From the NCBI RefSeq assembly GCF_963678635.1, contig NC_087063.1, forward strand, positions 28,532,599 through 28,596,598: DNA of 64,000 nt, read 5' to 3'. The stretch comes from Symsagittifera roscoffensis (taxonomy: Eukaryota; Xenacoelomorpha; Acoela; Convolutidae). Positions 18,080 through 31,310 of this stretch are shown here, one piece after another (position 1 is the stretch's first letter; every line of letters begins with the position of its first letter). The translations under genes and the position numbers were made by a program. The notes below the pieces were generated by a model, which saw nothing but the letters and a program-made list of their open reading frames with translations, did not search any database and was not told where the DNA came from.

Positions 18080-19797
18080 ACTAATTTGCACAAGATCTTT
18101 CAACCTGGGCGATTCCTAAGTAAGTACGTTACACGAGCATAAAAAAACGCCGATAGAAATAATGTTTTCAGATGCAAGGAAAATGAAACAGGGGCAACGC
18201 GTTGGGATTTTTTGACAGAATTGTCCGCCAGACGAAATCGCATCCTTAAAAGTTATGTAACAAATAGCTTACACCACACGTGATGCCAAAACAAAACCAA
18301 AAAATTGTCTAATGGACAAATATTGGAAGAAAAATTGAGTTGATAAATTTGAGTACATCATGAGCTGATCGTTAGAGGCGACAAAAAACGCCTAAAAGAT
18401 CAGAAAACAACTGAACTGAACTACTGGCGTACACTTTTCTGTATTAAGCTGACACAGAGGCGAAGCAGAGCTTCGCTTCGCGTCACTTACGATTCAACGC
18501 AAGCACAGAATTGCAAGCTAGCGAAGATAAAATTAGACAGAAACACCAAAATCAAAAAATGGAAAACATTCAGAAAAAAAGTAACGAAACCTAAATATCA
18601 TTTTATGAGTCTTCAATTTTTTTTTCAACGAGCAGCCAATTATTCGACTTCAGATAGCCGAAAACATCCGCTTTAGTCAAAACCGCTCATTGAGCCGAAA
18701 ACAAAAGCCATAAAAAATGCTGGCATAGAAAAATTTAGAGCATTAATTTAAAACTTTGATATTTTGCATAACTGTGCCAGTCGGTCATATTTGGAAGTTT
18801 GACCTTGAGCTGAACGTTTGATCTTAATTTTGCGGAGAAAAGCAATTTTTCAAAATTTCGAATTGAGCCTATCATGCTCAGGTTTCTCGCCACAACTGAA
18901 AATACGAGAAAAAAATCAGAATATTCGAGTGATAATCACAGGAAAGTTGCTAGAAAAACGCGGGAGTAAAATTCCTATTCGCAATTTTACTATTATAATT
19001 CTGCACAATTAGAGCTATCTTGTTCCCGATACAAAATCAAGAGTTACGGAAGAAGAATAAAGAAGACGATCAATTGAACCAGATACTTCAAAGGAAGGAT
19101 GGACAGCTGAAGCTGCCCAATGGTCCGGAGAGAAAAACTTCAGGAGTCAAAACCGTATTCTTCAAAACTTCTCGAGTTAAAATAAATTAGAATAAATCAA
19201 CTCTAGAAGTGCTTTACCATTATTAGTTATTCAATGCTAGAGGTCGTGCCGGTATGTAAGTACCTAATTTAAATTTTTGAGTGTATTTCATGTGATTATG
19301 TTGAGTTAAGGCGAGTTTTCAAGTTGATCCTCCTGAAATGGATCAAAGGTCCACTGTCCAATAAAAACTAACGTTATGCTTGAGTTCCGATCCTGTTTTC
19401 AATGGCGTTCGATTTTTTAAGGTATTCTGAGAACTCACCATGGGGGAATTCTTATTTCTAGAGTGGGGGAATTTTGATAGCAGCTTTTAAGCTGTAAAAC
19501 GTCGCAAGTGAACCGAATTGGCTCCGACCGCACTAGGTAGAAAAACACAAAAGATAGTGTCAATGACTCTTGAGCCAACGGTTATGGGGCCTATTTATCT
19601 TAGCCTCATATGCGACATAAATAGGCGACTGTTACGAACTGTCTGATTTTTTAATCAATCTTTTTGGACCTTGAAGCGACACAAATAATCATAATAATAA
19701 TCATATCATAAAATTTAGGAATAAAATCCAAGGGTTTGCATAAAATCCGGTCATTGCAGGGTTCGAAGTTTATTTTTCAATAAAAGTGTAAGTTTTT
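18080..19797. other. AT-rich spacer
   Basis: Open frames here are short and look non-coding. No repeat recognised. Confidence 0.4.
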
Positions 19798-22568
19798 TCA
19801 GGTCTCTACAGTTGTTGTTCTATCTGATTCATTGTGGCGAGTTTTGAAGAACTTCGTGTACATTCCTAGAGGTCTGTTTTTGCATTCTGGGTCAAACAAT
19901 ATGCTACATTTGAAGTTTTCGTTGCACAGATTAGCTGGACAACATGACCGAAACCAGACATCCGACTCGCACTTCTTCAGACGCATTTATTTGGAGACGG
20001 AATTTCATATCATTTGAGCTCTTCCTTTTCCAAAGTCAGCGATGCTTACATGGCTTCTCCAGTCGGTGTCATCTTTTCCACCTAGTATTTTTACAAACAG
20101 TTCAACATGAAGCTCTTGGTATAGAGACAAAGGGAGGATCTTAAGTTTTACCAGTTTGTCTTTATAGGAGATATGGCTATTGCTTTCATGAAAATCCATG
20201 AGATCGCTTCCGCTGCACTTTTTATATGATTCCTAAGTCGCCTTTCGTTGGTTTCCAGATAGCTGAACTGTAGCTCAGAATTGGTACAACGTTACGGATA
20301 TATGCGTTTTTTTTTATATTTGCTTTTGGGAAACTCCTTTCGATTACGAAGAGCGCTTAAGGCTTTTTAGCCCTCTTTTCTGCGTGTTGCGTCCCAGAGT
20401 AACTCAGCCAATAAAACAAGTATCGGAAACATATGTAAGCGAATCAAAAACGAAAAAAAAGTCCGATTCAAGGACATATTACGTAGTACGTCCAAATGGC
20501 TAAATCTACAAAAGCGATGAAAATTAACAGTAAACAGTGGTTCGATAACCGTCATCCAGAAAAATGGTCGTCGCGTGTTGCACCGCGAGCCCATCGGAGA
20601 GGCAAAACATAACTGTAACAACCTTTCACTTGCGTCGCATTTGAACCAATTCATAGTTTCAACTAGACACATAACTCAATTTTTCTGCATAAAAAACAGG
20701 GTTGGAAACTCGCTTTGGTTACTTTTTTGACAGTGCAGGTTAGACTCTCTTCAGATGGATCATTCTATGTAGTAGCAAAAGCATTGAGGATACTGTGTTT
20801 CATTGGGGGTCCAGTCCAACTCCGTCAAAGCACTCAGTTCAGACCACTAGTTTACTTCTGCAAATGTACATCGCTCAGTCATATTCAAGCTCCCAGTCGG
20901 TCATAATGCAAGATTTCGTTTCGAATTTAATTTTTCAAAATTCAAATCGAGTCAATCAGCCTGATTTTCTCTTGATAATTGAAATTTACAATACAAGACA
21001 GGACAAGAAATCTTAATTGAAAATAATGTGCTCTAGTAACAAAACGAGTAGAGTTAAAATGTGACAAACAAGCATTTACTTAAAAACTGTTTTTTGAAGG
21101 ATTCTGCGCAGATCTTGAATAGCAAGTAAGGAATTTTTCACGTGTGGGGCGACTGTAACTAGTGGTGCGGGTAACATGCTTTGTAAAAGGTGTGACCCAT
21201 TTTCTTCAATTTTTTTGAAACAAAAGCTTATCTCTCTGTGTGATTATATCGTGCACTGTGTGTTCCTCTCTCGAACACCGTGAAATGTGTGCATTTTCAG
21301 TACTCTTCCGATTTTAGACATATCGGTGCTAGATGCATTTCCAAAGATCGTGGCACAGTATGTTAACCGGCTGGTGATCCAGGACTCGAAAAGAAGCTGT
21401 AAACCGCTTGTCTGCTCACCTTACTTTCTAAGCTGACGTGGTAAGTACATTTTCCGAGCAATTTCTTTCCAAAGCATTTCCAAATGGATCCGGCGCTTCA
21501 AGTCATACTGAAACAGATATCCAAGTAGCTTGGACGATGATACTTGTTCGATATTGAACACGGAATCGGGTAAGTTTTTCAGAACACCGTTTCAAAAAGA
21601 GCACAGGATTTCCTTTGTTTTGCTCAAATTCACTTTCATCGCGTTTCTCTGGCACCAAGTTTGGATGTTTTCTACTTCTTCCCGTGATCAATCTGCCGGC
21701 ATACACCGGAACCGTTAAAGGCATACACCGGATAATCTAACGTGGTCGTTTATGCAGTAGCAAAAAAATGACAACGAAAAAAGCAAAAAGAAAAGGTCCG
21801 CTAAAAGTACCTTGTGGGTTTCCTCTGTTGATACGAAAGAAGGTCGTTGTCTGTCCCTTGAAAATAACTCTTTGTTGGCGATCCGCAAGAAATTCTACAA
21901 ACCAGTTGAAAACGTCTGGCGTCAAGGGCAATTTGGCAATTTTATCGAGCAAAAGGCTGTGTTTCACTAAATTGAATGCTTTGGACAAGTCAACTTGGAA
22001 CATCCGCACATACCTGCACTGTTTTCTTTCTAGACTCTCACCTATGTGTTGTTGTATATTTAAAAGGCAGGTTTCAGTGTAGCTTCCTTTCCTGAATGCG
22101 AACTGTGATTTGGAGAGCTTAGACTCTATGACAAGTGCCAAGTATTATTGATTAATATTGAGTTCTAACAAACGGGCCAGAATAGTGGGTAACTGATACA
22201 CGACGATTGTCACCATATATTTTGGGGTTGTTTGTCTTCGGAATCGGTAATATATTAGCAGATTTCATAAGAATAGGAACTGTTCCTTAGATGATCGATC
22301 TGTTAAAAATTGTTTCTATTATTGGACTGAGTTCGTCAGCATATTCTTCCAAGAATCACAGTGGTAGTCCATCGAATCCACTAGCCGTTGTCGTTAGCCG
22401 TTTCAATGCACGATGCACTTCTGCAGTGGTATTTGGGGGACTGTCGGATCCATTAGTTGTCTTTGGAGTAGAATTATAGTTCGGATCAAGGTTTATACCG
22501 GCAAAATATTCATTCAGCTCGCAACTTGTCCAGGTGTTCCTTAGCAGGTTTAACAAATAAGAACACAA
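19798..22568 (-). mobile_element. Decayed non-LTR (LINE) reverse transcriptase
   Basis: Reading on the minus strand from 22568: an endonuclease-RT linker ending in ASGFDGLP, a segment like the Jockey/CR1 fingers near 22300, then RT core at 22141-21737 with MFQVDLSKAFNLVKHSLLL (the first catalytic Asp) and GNPQGTFSGPFLF, corresponding to the PQGS.L.P.LF motif. Downstream frames contain a KTKEIL-like segment near 21620, IRNVVPILSY near 20250 and YKDKL..L.ILPLSLYQ near 20150, in the order seen at the 3' end of CR1/jockey-like elements. The reading frame is broken many times, so this is a relic. A separate open frame at 20367-20672 does not fit the RT and may be noise or an insertion. Confidence 0.65.
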
Positions 22569-24331
22569 AATCAGAAGTTAAGAAAACAGCAGCCGAAATC
22601 ACATTTAATGGAAAATCGTGCCTGAATTCAATTCAGGCCAAATGCTGATCGAAATTGGTGTATTTAGATTTTTTCACAATAGTAGAGTTGTCTGCTTATA
22701 GACAGAGAACCGAGAGTGGCTATGGCAGACCATTAACAATAGTTCTTATTTTTATCTAGATCCAGAGTGCGAATTCGCTGTTGAATCTTCCCAAAGAATT
22801 GATTTTAGGGTCCAAACTCATAATAACATAACAATACTTCTTAAATAGCTAGTTATTTTGATCTTGATTAAATTACAAATTTGATTTAATTCCAGAGCTC
22901 TTTTGTCAAGTCTTGAGTAAATCTAACCAATCGGAAAAAATATTGTTCGAATAAATTATGGATCACCAGGCAATTTCACTGGGAAGGATCCCCAGTCTAG
23001 TTATACTGTTGACCACAGAAGTTCGTACTTTTCGAAACTACTCTCGTTGTTCTCTAAAAGCAATCAGACAATTCTACGCTTGTCAGTTTTGTAGGTCAAT
23101 TTCGAAAAGTATTTGATCTAGAGCAGAAAGAGCAGTTGTAAACTTGGTTGTTGTTTTTTCCGGCCTCTGATTTTCAGCTGTTTCTAAAAACTTATGCGTG
23201 ATTAGCTCAATTCAAAACTTCAAAGTGGTAAGTCCAATTCAAAACGTTTGGCCTCATGACCAATTGGCACATGCTCCCCGCCCTCAAAATTGATGATTAA
23301 CTTCCTATTGGAGCGCTGTGCTCAGTTCTGTGATTCTACCGAGAATCAAGAAAAAAGACTTCAGTGCCAGAAGTAATTTATAGAAAATGCGTCGGGTGAA
23401 TTTTTAACTACCCTTCCCAAAAAACTTCAGCTATCTTTAGTTTTATTTCTAACGCTAAACAACTATAAAAAGATTCAATTCTGCACATGGATTGTTACTA
23501 TTGAATCTCCTTGTTGAACTTTTTTTTCAGTCAATCATGATTTCACTCTTAATTTCATAAATAGTCTCATCCTAATCATTTTTAATGCTATGCTTTAAGA
23601 ATTAGTCATTTTAGTCACTGTTTCTTTATGAAAAATTTTGTAGCCCATATCTTTAAGTAGATATTCATGTGATTAATGCAATTCTTTTTCTTCTTTTTGA
23701 AGAAGAAGTTTTGCAATTCTTTTTCTTCTTTTTGAAACTCAGGCCTATTGGGGTCTTCTACCTTGAACAACAACAGTCAAAAGAACTCAAGCCTAAAACC
23801 GTTGAGCATATTATAGCTCAAAATTGCCCTAGAAAAGCCAATAAATATCAACTCTCTCTAATTTACAATCCTGTAACCCATGAAGTCGTTCGGTATCGTC
23901 TTCTGAATTGATCCACGATTCCGTAAGCCTGTGCCAAAAGTATTCATGCTGTGATATGCGTTGCGATATCGGTTGAAAACAAGTTGTAATTCAATACTGT
24001 ATTTGGAATATTGAATTTAGGTTTTCTTTTTCTTTTGTTTTATTTTGTTACTGAGAGCTAGATCAGTGTTACGAACTCTGATCTCTCACTTCTTCTCAAT
24101 GTCATCACTCACTATGACCTTGAGCATACCATAAAAGTAATGAGTAAGCACCATAGGTTGATTGTACATACCTAGACAAATACTGCTACTGCAGTAGTGG
24201 TATGACACACCCCCCTCGGTGGAAGAAATAAATTATACAACGTAAGTAGGATAATTTATTTAGAAAGAGTTCAATATACTCAGCTCATAGGAAAGTCTCT
24301 TGGTTAATTGACGGTTTAGTTTATGGAATTC
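22569..24331. other. Spacer, nothing firm
   Basis: Contains a direct 24-bp-class duplication of GCAATTCTTTTTCTTC near 23677 and 23713. An ORF at 23669-23911 is not supported. Confidence 0.35.
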
Positions 24332-25239
24332 TCAGTTTTCTTCCAACTCTATTTCCCAACTCGGGTTCCATTCAACCCCTTCGTCTAGTGTAGCATACCC
24401 AAATTTTCGCATGAAGAGGTGTCTTTCGAGTCGTCTCACTTTTGATTCCATTGGTCTATCGCTTCGATCCTTGAAATCTCTTAGTTGATTTCTGTATTCC
24501 TTAAGTGCTTCCTTCAGAAGTCCTCCCCCTGTGAGATTTTCTGATATCTCTTTAATTGAATGCTTTATCGGGTCTCCATAGCGTTTAGGTTCCTTGTTTT
24601 TCGTTCGCCTGGAGCTTCGTCTGATACCCGACTCTTCAGTACTCGACTCGTCCAAAAATCCTTGTGGTGGTTCGAAAGTTGTATCTTTTTCCGAAATTTG
24701 TTGGGGATTTCCTCGGATTTCGTCTGCAACTCGCTGTACTCCTCTTTTTAGCAATTGGTCTGCATACTTCTCCCACTCGGACGGTGATAAATTGCGATTG
24801 TGGAATGTGTCGACTATGTCCTCTAGGGGAGTGTCTCTGTTATACTAGATAAATTCCTGTCCGTTGGGGTTTTTATCTGGACAGCTCTTGCACCACTCCC
24901 GCTGCTACCTACAGGCGTGAGGACAGGAAATGATACCAAAGGCACTGTGGCTAGCCTCGAAAGACTCGTCGCTAAGTTCCTCATAGACGTGTCCAGTTTT
25001 CTCTGTTCACATAGCTCTAGATCAGTGTTAATATGTTCGTGAGCGACGCGGTTAACAATGAAACGCAGGGACAAGCAAGGCGTATCATCCATTTCCGTTC
25101 TTGTCTCTGATCTAGATCGTGCAGGGAGAAATTTGTATGGCCTGGCAGGGTGTAATCGCTGCTGGCTCAGATCCGACATAGCTTGGTCATATAATAGCTG
25201 CATTTGTTCCTTTTTCATAGGAGTTTTTTTTACAGTCAT
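24332..25239 (-). pseudogene. Retroelement-like ORF of unknown family, broken by one frameshift
   Basis: Two minus-strand frames follow each other: 25239-24823 and 24848-24332, with the switch near 24840. The first is Arg/Ser-rich with a helical middle. The second has RRSSRRTKNKEPKRYGDPI, a basic motif like those in the C-terminal tails of gypsy integrases, then a charged helix and an acidic Trp-containing end. No RT or protease motif is present, so this could be a gag-like or structural ORF, or the tail of a lost pol. High coding potential in both frames suggests a recent single indel. Confidence 0.4.
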
Positions 25240-25814
25240 TATGGCTCAGATCTAGCTCAATGCGACTCCGATCTATTTCTTTGCAAATCTGATCTAGCTC
25301 AAATCAATTATCTTCTAAATTTCGGTTTAACCCGATCGCATATGGGTAACCGACTTCCGTTTTCTGCGCTATGATCACAGATGCTGATCTAGTTGCTGAT
25401 GAGGTCCCAGGTTTGGAACGGGATTGGAGAATTCCCCTGTTCAGAATTCTTTGCGTTCGCCCTGGCTAGGGTTACGTGCTAAGTCGTATCCGCGTATGCC
25501 GCCAGCAAGCCTAGCGCCAGCCACCTCAATTCTTCTTGACCAGAGACTCCTTTCGTTAAGTATTCCAAAATCAAAATTATATTCACAGTTAATTCTCTTC
25601 CTTCTCTGTGAGAGTTGAGCTGTAGCACTGCGTTCAGCATCATGGCAATCCGCTGGTCAATCTAGTTAGAGTCGAGATCCATGAATAGCTTGTATTACTC
25701 ATCAGGAGTTAACTCCTTCGTGGCTCTAAGAACTCTCATAACCATAAACATCTCCATAAAGACTTCAAGCTTGGTAATAAAGAAAGGCATAATTTTGCTT
25801 CTACTTTGTTTAGC
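25240..25814. other. Spacer with GATCTAGCTCAA repeats
   Basis: (T)GATCTAGCTCAA or close variants occur at about 25248, 25270 and 25288. Possibly the 5' region of the adjacent minus-strand ORF. Confidence 0.35.
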
Positions 25815-27399
25815 AATCTGCTGTAGAATTCAAACTCGTCAATTGATTCAAACTGATCCAGTTCCACTTCAATTGTACCTCAAGCTCGTCATCCTTGTCT
25901 ATATCGTGTATTTTAAGACACCAACTGATCTACTTGGCCATAGTTGGCACGAAACTTGCGTTTTTTCCTTGCTGTTCTTTGGTTTGTAACCATAATGGTT
26001 TTGGGGAGGCAGCTTAACCTAGGTAAATTGCTCAAGTCGATAACGAATATTTCTTTAGCTTCATCAACATATTTTCTCTGGACTTCTGTCTAAGCTCTTT
26101 AAGAGTTGGTACATTGTCCTTTGACAAACTATAGTAAGTTATAGCAGGGTCCTCAAAGCATCACGCGTCACATCATTTATGAATTTTGATGCTATGCTGA
26201 AATTACAGCAATTTGTAAATTTTTCTTTCATCTCAAATCTTATCATGGCTTGATGACCTTAATGAGCCGATCCAAAACGAGTCGGAAGAAATTATAAAAT
26301 TGTTCTGCCGTGTCCCTCTTTTCTTCTTTCTTAGCGGCCTTTTATTTTAGGGTCGTGCCTTCGGGATTGCTCAGGAGTGCAGTGCAGGCTTACCTGTTAT
26401 TGAGTTTGATTTTTTCTGGATGTAGCTTCATGGGGTCCGTTTATGTGTCTATGCATCCGTTGGAGTCGTCATTGAAAAATTTGTCATCTTCGGACTTATC
26501 TTTGAATTCTTGTTGTTGCTTCTTTCCTTGGATCTGGGCAATCTGGTGACAAAGTCTTTTAGTGTCCCATTCATCATTTGCCAAGTGTTTGTCCACATGG
26601 CTGCATTAGGAGTTGGTTGTCCAAGCACGTCACTGGTTGCTTGAATGACCGATGTGTTGAAAGGTATGTTCGATTTCTCCGATAATGCTCTACCGTGTTC
26701 TTTGAAGTCAACTCTGGAACTCGTCGTTTTTGTTTTCCGTGATTCTTTGGCAATTTTTGCTTGATTTAATTTCTGATTTGTTAGATCTTTGCGATTGGAT
26801 CTCCAGCGGTTTTTCTTCCATTGTTGCTTCTCTTGGGGCACAAGCGTCTGGATGATCTTGATTCGTTGAATCACTGTCATATTACATTTCCTCAATTTTA
26901 TCAACGAACCAGCCAGCTCACCTATTTTATAAAAATATTGTAGCGTCTGTGCTTATTATCTTATCAAATACGGATAGCTTACCGTTATTTGGAGTTTTGA
27001 AAAAACATACAAACCTTCGGTCTGGTGATTTACGAAAACGACTAAAAGTTTTCGAGTTACAACTTTACGAAACTTCTACTTACAGAAAAATTTCCTAGTC
27101 CTATTTGAAAAAATAGTAAACTCAAGTATACACCAATTTCAATAATCAAAGTGTGTTTCAAATCTTTTAGCAAGAAACAGTGACAAAACTTAGTCAGTAA
27201 GTCTATCTTCTAGATGAGTGTTTCCCGACATGCACTGATACTCTTCTTTGATTTTGACGGACCTGAGTTATCCGGCATAAGGTTTTTGAGGCCTCAGGTA
27301 AACTCTTTTTTTTTCGAAAAAAAAACGTCCAACAAATCCTGTGGTGAATCGATTAGGAGTCTAGAATAAATTTCGCGAAACTCTAGAAACAACTCGCTG

Positions 27400-28020
27400 G
27401 AATAATACATAACCTTCCAAAAATTTTAGATGATCTTCTCAAAATTTTCAAAAAAGTTCGTTGAGATACTCAATTAACTTTCATAAGACGTCAAGCAACA
27501 TTCCCAGGACTTAAAAAAAACTCGTATATATAGCAAGTCCCAAGATTTTGCTTTTTTTAATTAGAATTCTATAAAAGCGTTTTGATATAATTAAATATCC
27601 TTCTCAAGATTTTTGCTAATCTTTCCAGGACTTTCATCAAACCTCACTGGGAAAAAATTAATCTCTAAAAGATTTTTGCTAACCTTCCCAGGAATTCAGT
27701 TTTTTTGGCACAGTAATTAAACCTTTTCAAGACTTTTGCTAGCTATCATGACCTTGGCATTTTGCTCGTGTTGCGACTCAACGGTCACAAATGTTTCGAT
27801 CATTTTACTAGAAAAACTTCTATCAGAAAAACCTCTTTACTAAATAAAAAATTAACCATCTCAAGACTAGAGCCAACCTTACAAGGACATGGAAAAAACG
27901 TGCTGATAAAAAAAATTAACCTTCCCAATATTTTTGTTTACCTTCCATGGACCTTGCAAAAGATCAGCGGGGTAGTGATTTTACCTTTCCAACAATTCTA
28001 AACCCTTCCTAGCTTTCTAG
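27400..28020 (+). repeat. Degenerate minisatellite, AACCTTCCCAAGATTTTTGC type
   Basis: A motif near TTAACCTTCCCAAGA followed by TTTTTGCTAA recurs about ten times at roughly 55-65 bp spacing within copy 1 of the large tandem repeat. Confidence 0.5.
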
Positions 28021-29929
28021 AAAAATTTCGGTTAAATATGATTTTTTGTTATGCCGTAAGGTCTTCCAGTTATCACCTTCCTTGAATTGCAGCTTTCTAT
28101 TTTCTAAGTTTATTTCTTCGGACTTGTCTGGCCCCATTTTTATCAAGATTGACGTAGTATTATTAATCTTTTTTTTCTCAATCTCAAGTCCTGGCTCACT
28201 GTAGTTATTGCATCAGCTGCTGCTTTTTCATAGCTTATCTCCAGCGTTTGCTTCATCATTTCGGTCAACTCGATGTTAACACTTTTTGTCATCGCTTTCA
28301 CTAAATTTGTTACCAAGTCTTCTTTTAGTTCCTTTTTTTATTTCTAGGTTTTCTGTCCATCTGTTCCTAGCCATCTCGACTGCTGCTAATGCTAGTTTTT
28401 TTAGGATGAATGAATTCGATTTTCTACTGCATCTGAAAACAACGTGCAATCCATTCTTGATGGGCCTCCTGACTGCAGATGAAACATGTTGCACCTATTT
28501 TGTTTTAAATCTGCTGTAGAATTCAACTCAACAATTTGATACGGTTCTACCTATATTGGGAAGTTCCCAAAGCCCGTCATTCCTTGTCTATATAGTCTAT
28601 TTTAAGACAACAACTGATGCTCTGCTGAACCATAGTTGGCACGAAAATTGTGTTTGTCCTTTTCGTTTTTTTTTGTTAGTAGCATAACGGCTTCGGGGCC
28701 GTAGCTTAAGCTAGGTAAATTGCTCCAGACCAGAACGAATGTTTCTTTGGCTTCATCATCATGTTTTCTCTGGACTTCTGTCCTAGCTCTGCAGGAGTTG
28801 GTACATTGTCCTTTGACAAAGATTAGTAAATTCTTGCATGGTCCTCAAATCATCACGCGTCATATTTTTTTATGAAATTTTGATGCTATGCTGAAATTAC
28901 GGCAATTTGTAAATTTTTCAGAATCACTCCGGTGTAGACTCTCCAGATTGTCCAGGAACCTCTTGAATGACTCAATTCCTCTCTCCTCTAATCTCAAATC
29001 TCATTATGGCTTGATGACACTTATGGCGCGATTCAAAACGAGTCGGAAGAAATTTTAAAATTATTCTGCCGTGTCCCTCTCTTCTTCTTTCTTAGCGGCC
29101 TTTTGTTTTAGGGCCGTGCCTTCGAGATTGCTCAGGAGTGCAGTGCAGACTTACCTGGTAATGAGTTTGTTTTTTTCTGGATGTAGCTTCAAGTGGTCCT
29201 TTTATGTTGGAGTCATCATTGAAAATTTTGTCACCTTAGTAATTATCTTGAATTCTTGTTGTTGCTTCTTTCCTTAGATCTGGGCAATCTCCTCGCAAAA
29301 TCTTTTAATGTCCCATTCATCATTTCCCAAGTGTTTGTCCACCTGTTTGCATCAGAAGTTGGTTGTCCTTTGCTGGATGACCTTGATTCGCTGAACCGCT
29401 GACATATTACATTTCCTCAATTTTATCAACGAACCAGCCAGCTCAACTATTTAAAAAATATATTATAACGTCTGTGCTTTATTGTCTTATCAAATACGGA
29501 TAGCTTAGCGTTATTTGGGAATTTGAAAAAACATACAAACGTTTGGTCTGGTGATGTACGAAAACGACTAAAAGTTTTCGAGTTACAACTTTACGAAGTT
29601 TCTAATTACTGCAAAAAATTTCTAGTCACAATTGAAAAAATAGTAATTATCTAGTTCTACATAAACTCAAGTATACACCAATTTCAATAATCAAATTGTG
29701 TTTCAAATCTTTTAGCAAGAGACAGTGACAAAATGTATTCGTTAAGTCTATCTTCCAGATGAGTGTTTCCCGACACGCACTGGGACACTTCTTTGATTTT
29801 GAAGGACCTGAGTTGTCCGGCATAAGGTTTTTGAGGCCTCAAAAAAACTCTTTTTCTTTCAAAAAAAAACCATCCTTGAAGTCCTGTGATGAATCGATTG
29901 GGACTCTAAAATAAGTTTTGCGGGACTCG

Positions 29930-30550
29930 CTGGGATAATAAGTAACCTTCCGAAAATTTTTGTTACTCTTCTCAAACCTTTCAAAAATTCTTGAAGATAG
30001 TCATTTGTTTTTATAAAACGTCAAGCAACCTTCCCAGAAAAAAGTCGTATATATAGCAAGTGATCCCTCCCAAGAGCTTTTGCTTTGTTTATTAGAATTC
30101 TATAAAAGCGTTTTGATATAATTAATTAGCCTTCTCAAGATTTTTGCTAATCTTTCCAGGACTCTTAATAAACCTCACTGGGAAAAAATTAATCCTTGAA
30201 AGATTTTTGCTAGTCTTCCCAGGAATTCAAAATTTTGGCAAAGTAGTTAAACCTTTTCAAGACTTTTGCTAACTATCATGACCTTGGCAATTTGCTCGTG
30301 TTGCGACTCAACGGCCACAAATGTTTCGATCATTTTACTAGAAAAACCTCTATCAGACAAACCTCTATACTTCATAAAAAAATTAACATTCTCAAGACTA
30401 GAGCCAACCTTACAAGGACATGGAAAAAACGTGCTGATAAAAAAAATTAACCTTCCCAACACTTTTGTTAACCTTCCATGGACCTTAGAAAAGATCAATG
30501 GGGTAGTCATTTAACCTTTCCAACAATTATAAACCCTTCCTAGCTTTCTA
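29930..30550 (+). repeat. Same minisatellite in copy 2 of the large repeat
   Basis: The same AACCTTCCCAAGA / TTTTTGCTAA pattern as in copy 1, in the collinear position. Confidence 0.5.
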
Positions 30551-31310
30551 AAAAAACCTTCGGTTAAATAAGACTTTTTGGTATGCCGTAAGGTCTTCCG
30601 GTTATCACCTTCCTTGAAGTGCAGCTTTGTTTTCCAACGCTTACTTCGTCTGATTTCTCTGGTCCTATTTTTATCAAGATTGACGTACTATTATCAATCT
30701 TTTGTTTCTCACTCTCAAGTCCTGGCTCACTGTAGTTATTGCATCAGCTGCTGCTTTTTCACAGCTTATCTCCAGCGTTTGCTTTATCATTTCGGTCAAC
30801 TCGATGATAACACTACTTGTCATTGCTTTCACTAAATTTGTTAACAAGTCTTCTTTTAGTTCCTTTTTTTATTTCTAGGTTTTCTGTCCATCTGTTCCTA
30901 GCCATCTCGACTGCTGCTATTGCTAGTTTTTTTTAGGATGAAGTCGACTGCATCCGAAAACAACGTGCAATCCTTTCTTGATGGGTCTCCTGACTGCAGA
31001 TGAAACATGTTGCACCTATTTTGTTTTAAGTCTGCTGTAGAACTCAAACTCAGCAATTTGATACGGTTCTACTTCAATTGGGAAGTACCCCAAGCCCGTC
31101 ATTCCTTGTCTATATAGTGTACTTTAAGACAACAACTGATGCTCTGCTGAAGCATAGTTGGCACGAAATCTGTGTTTGCCCTTTTCGTCTTTTGGTTAGT
31201 AGCATAACGGCTTCGGGGCCCTACCTTAAGCTAGGTAAATCGCTCCAGACGAGAACGAATGTTTCTTTGGCTTCATCATCATGTTTTCTCTGGACTTCTG
31301 TCCTAGCTCT

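Larger units (their letters stand above)
25815..31310 (+). repeat. Large tandem repeat, unit about 2.5-2.7 kb (two copies and a partial third)
   Basis: The segment beginning CTGCTGTAGAATTCAA recurs at about 25822, 28511 and 31029, followed each time by GTCATTCCTTGTCTATAT-like sequence and CATAGTTGGCACGAAA. Copies are collinear through minisatellite and ORF-like parts with many small differences. Copy 3 stops at about 31310, where the palindrome begins. An open minus-strand frame in copy 1 (26449-26904) is broken in copy 2, so no protein is claimed. Confidence 0.7.

Noticed and set aside
20367..20672. Minus-strand 101-codon ORF within the LINE relic
   Set aside because: Does not fit the RT or its 3' region, and nothing else supports it.
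27400..28020. CRISPR-like array
   Set aside because: Repeats are degenerate, AT-rich and irregular, in a eukaryotic repeat context; they are a minisatellite.
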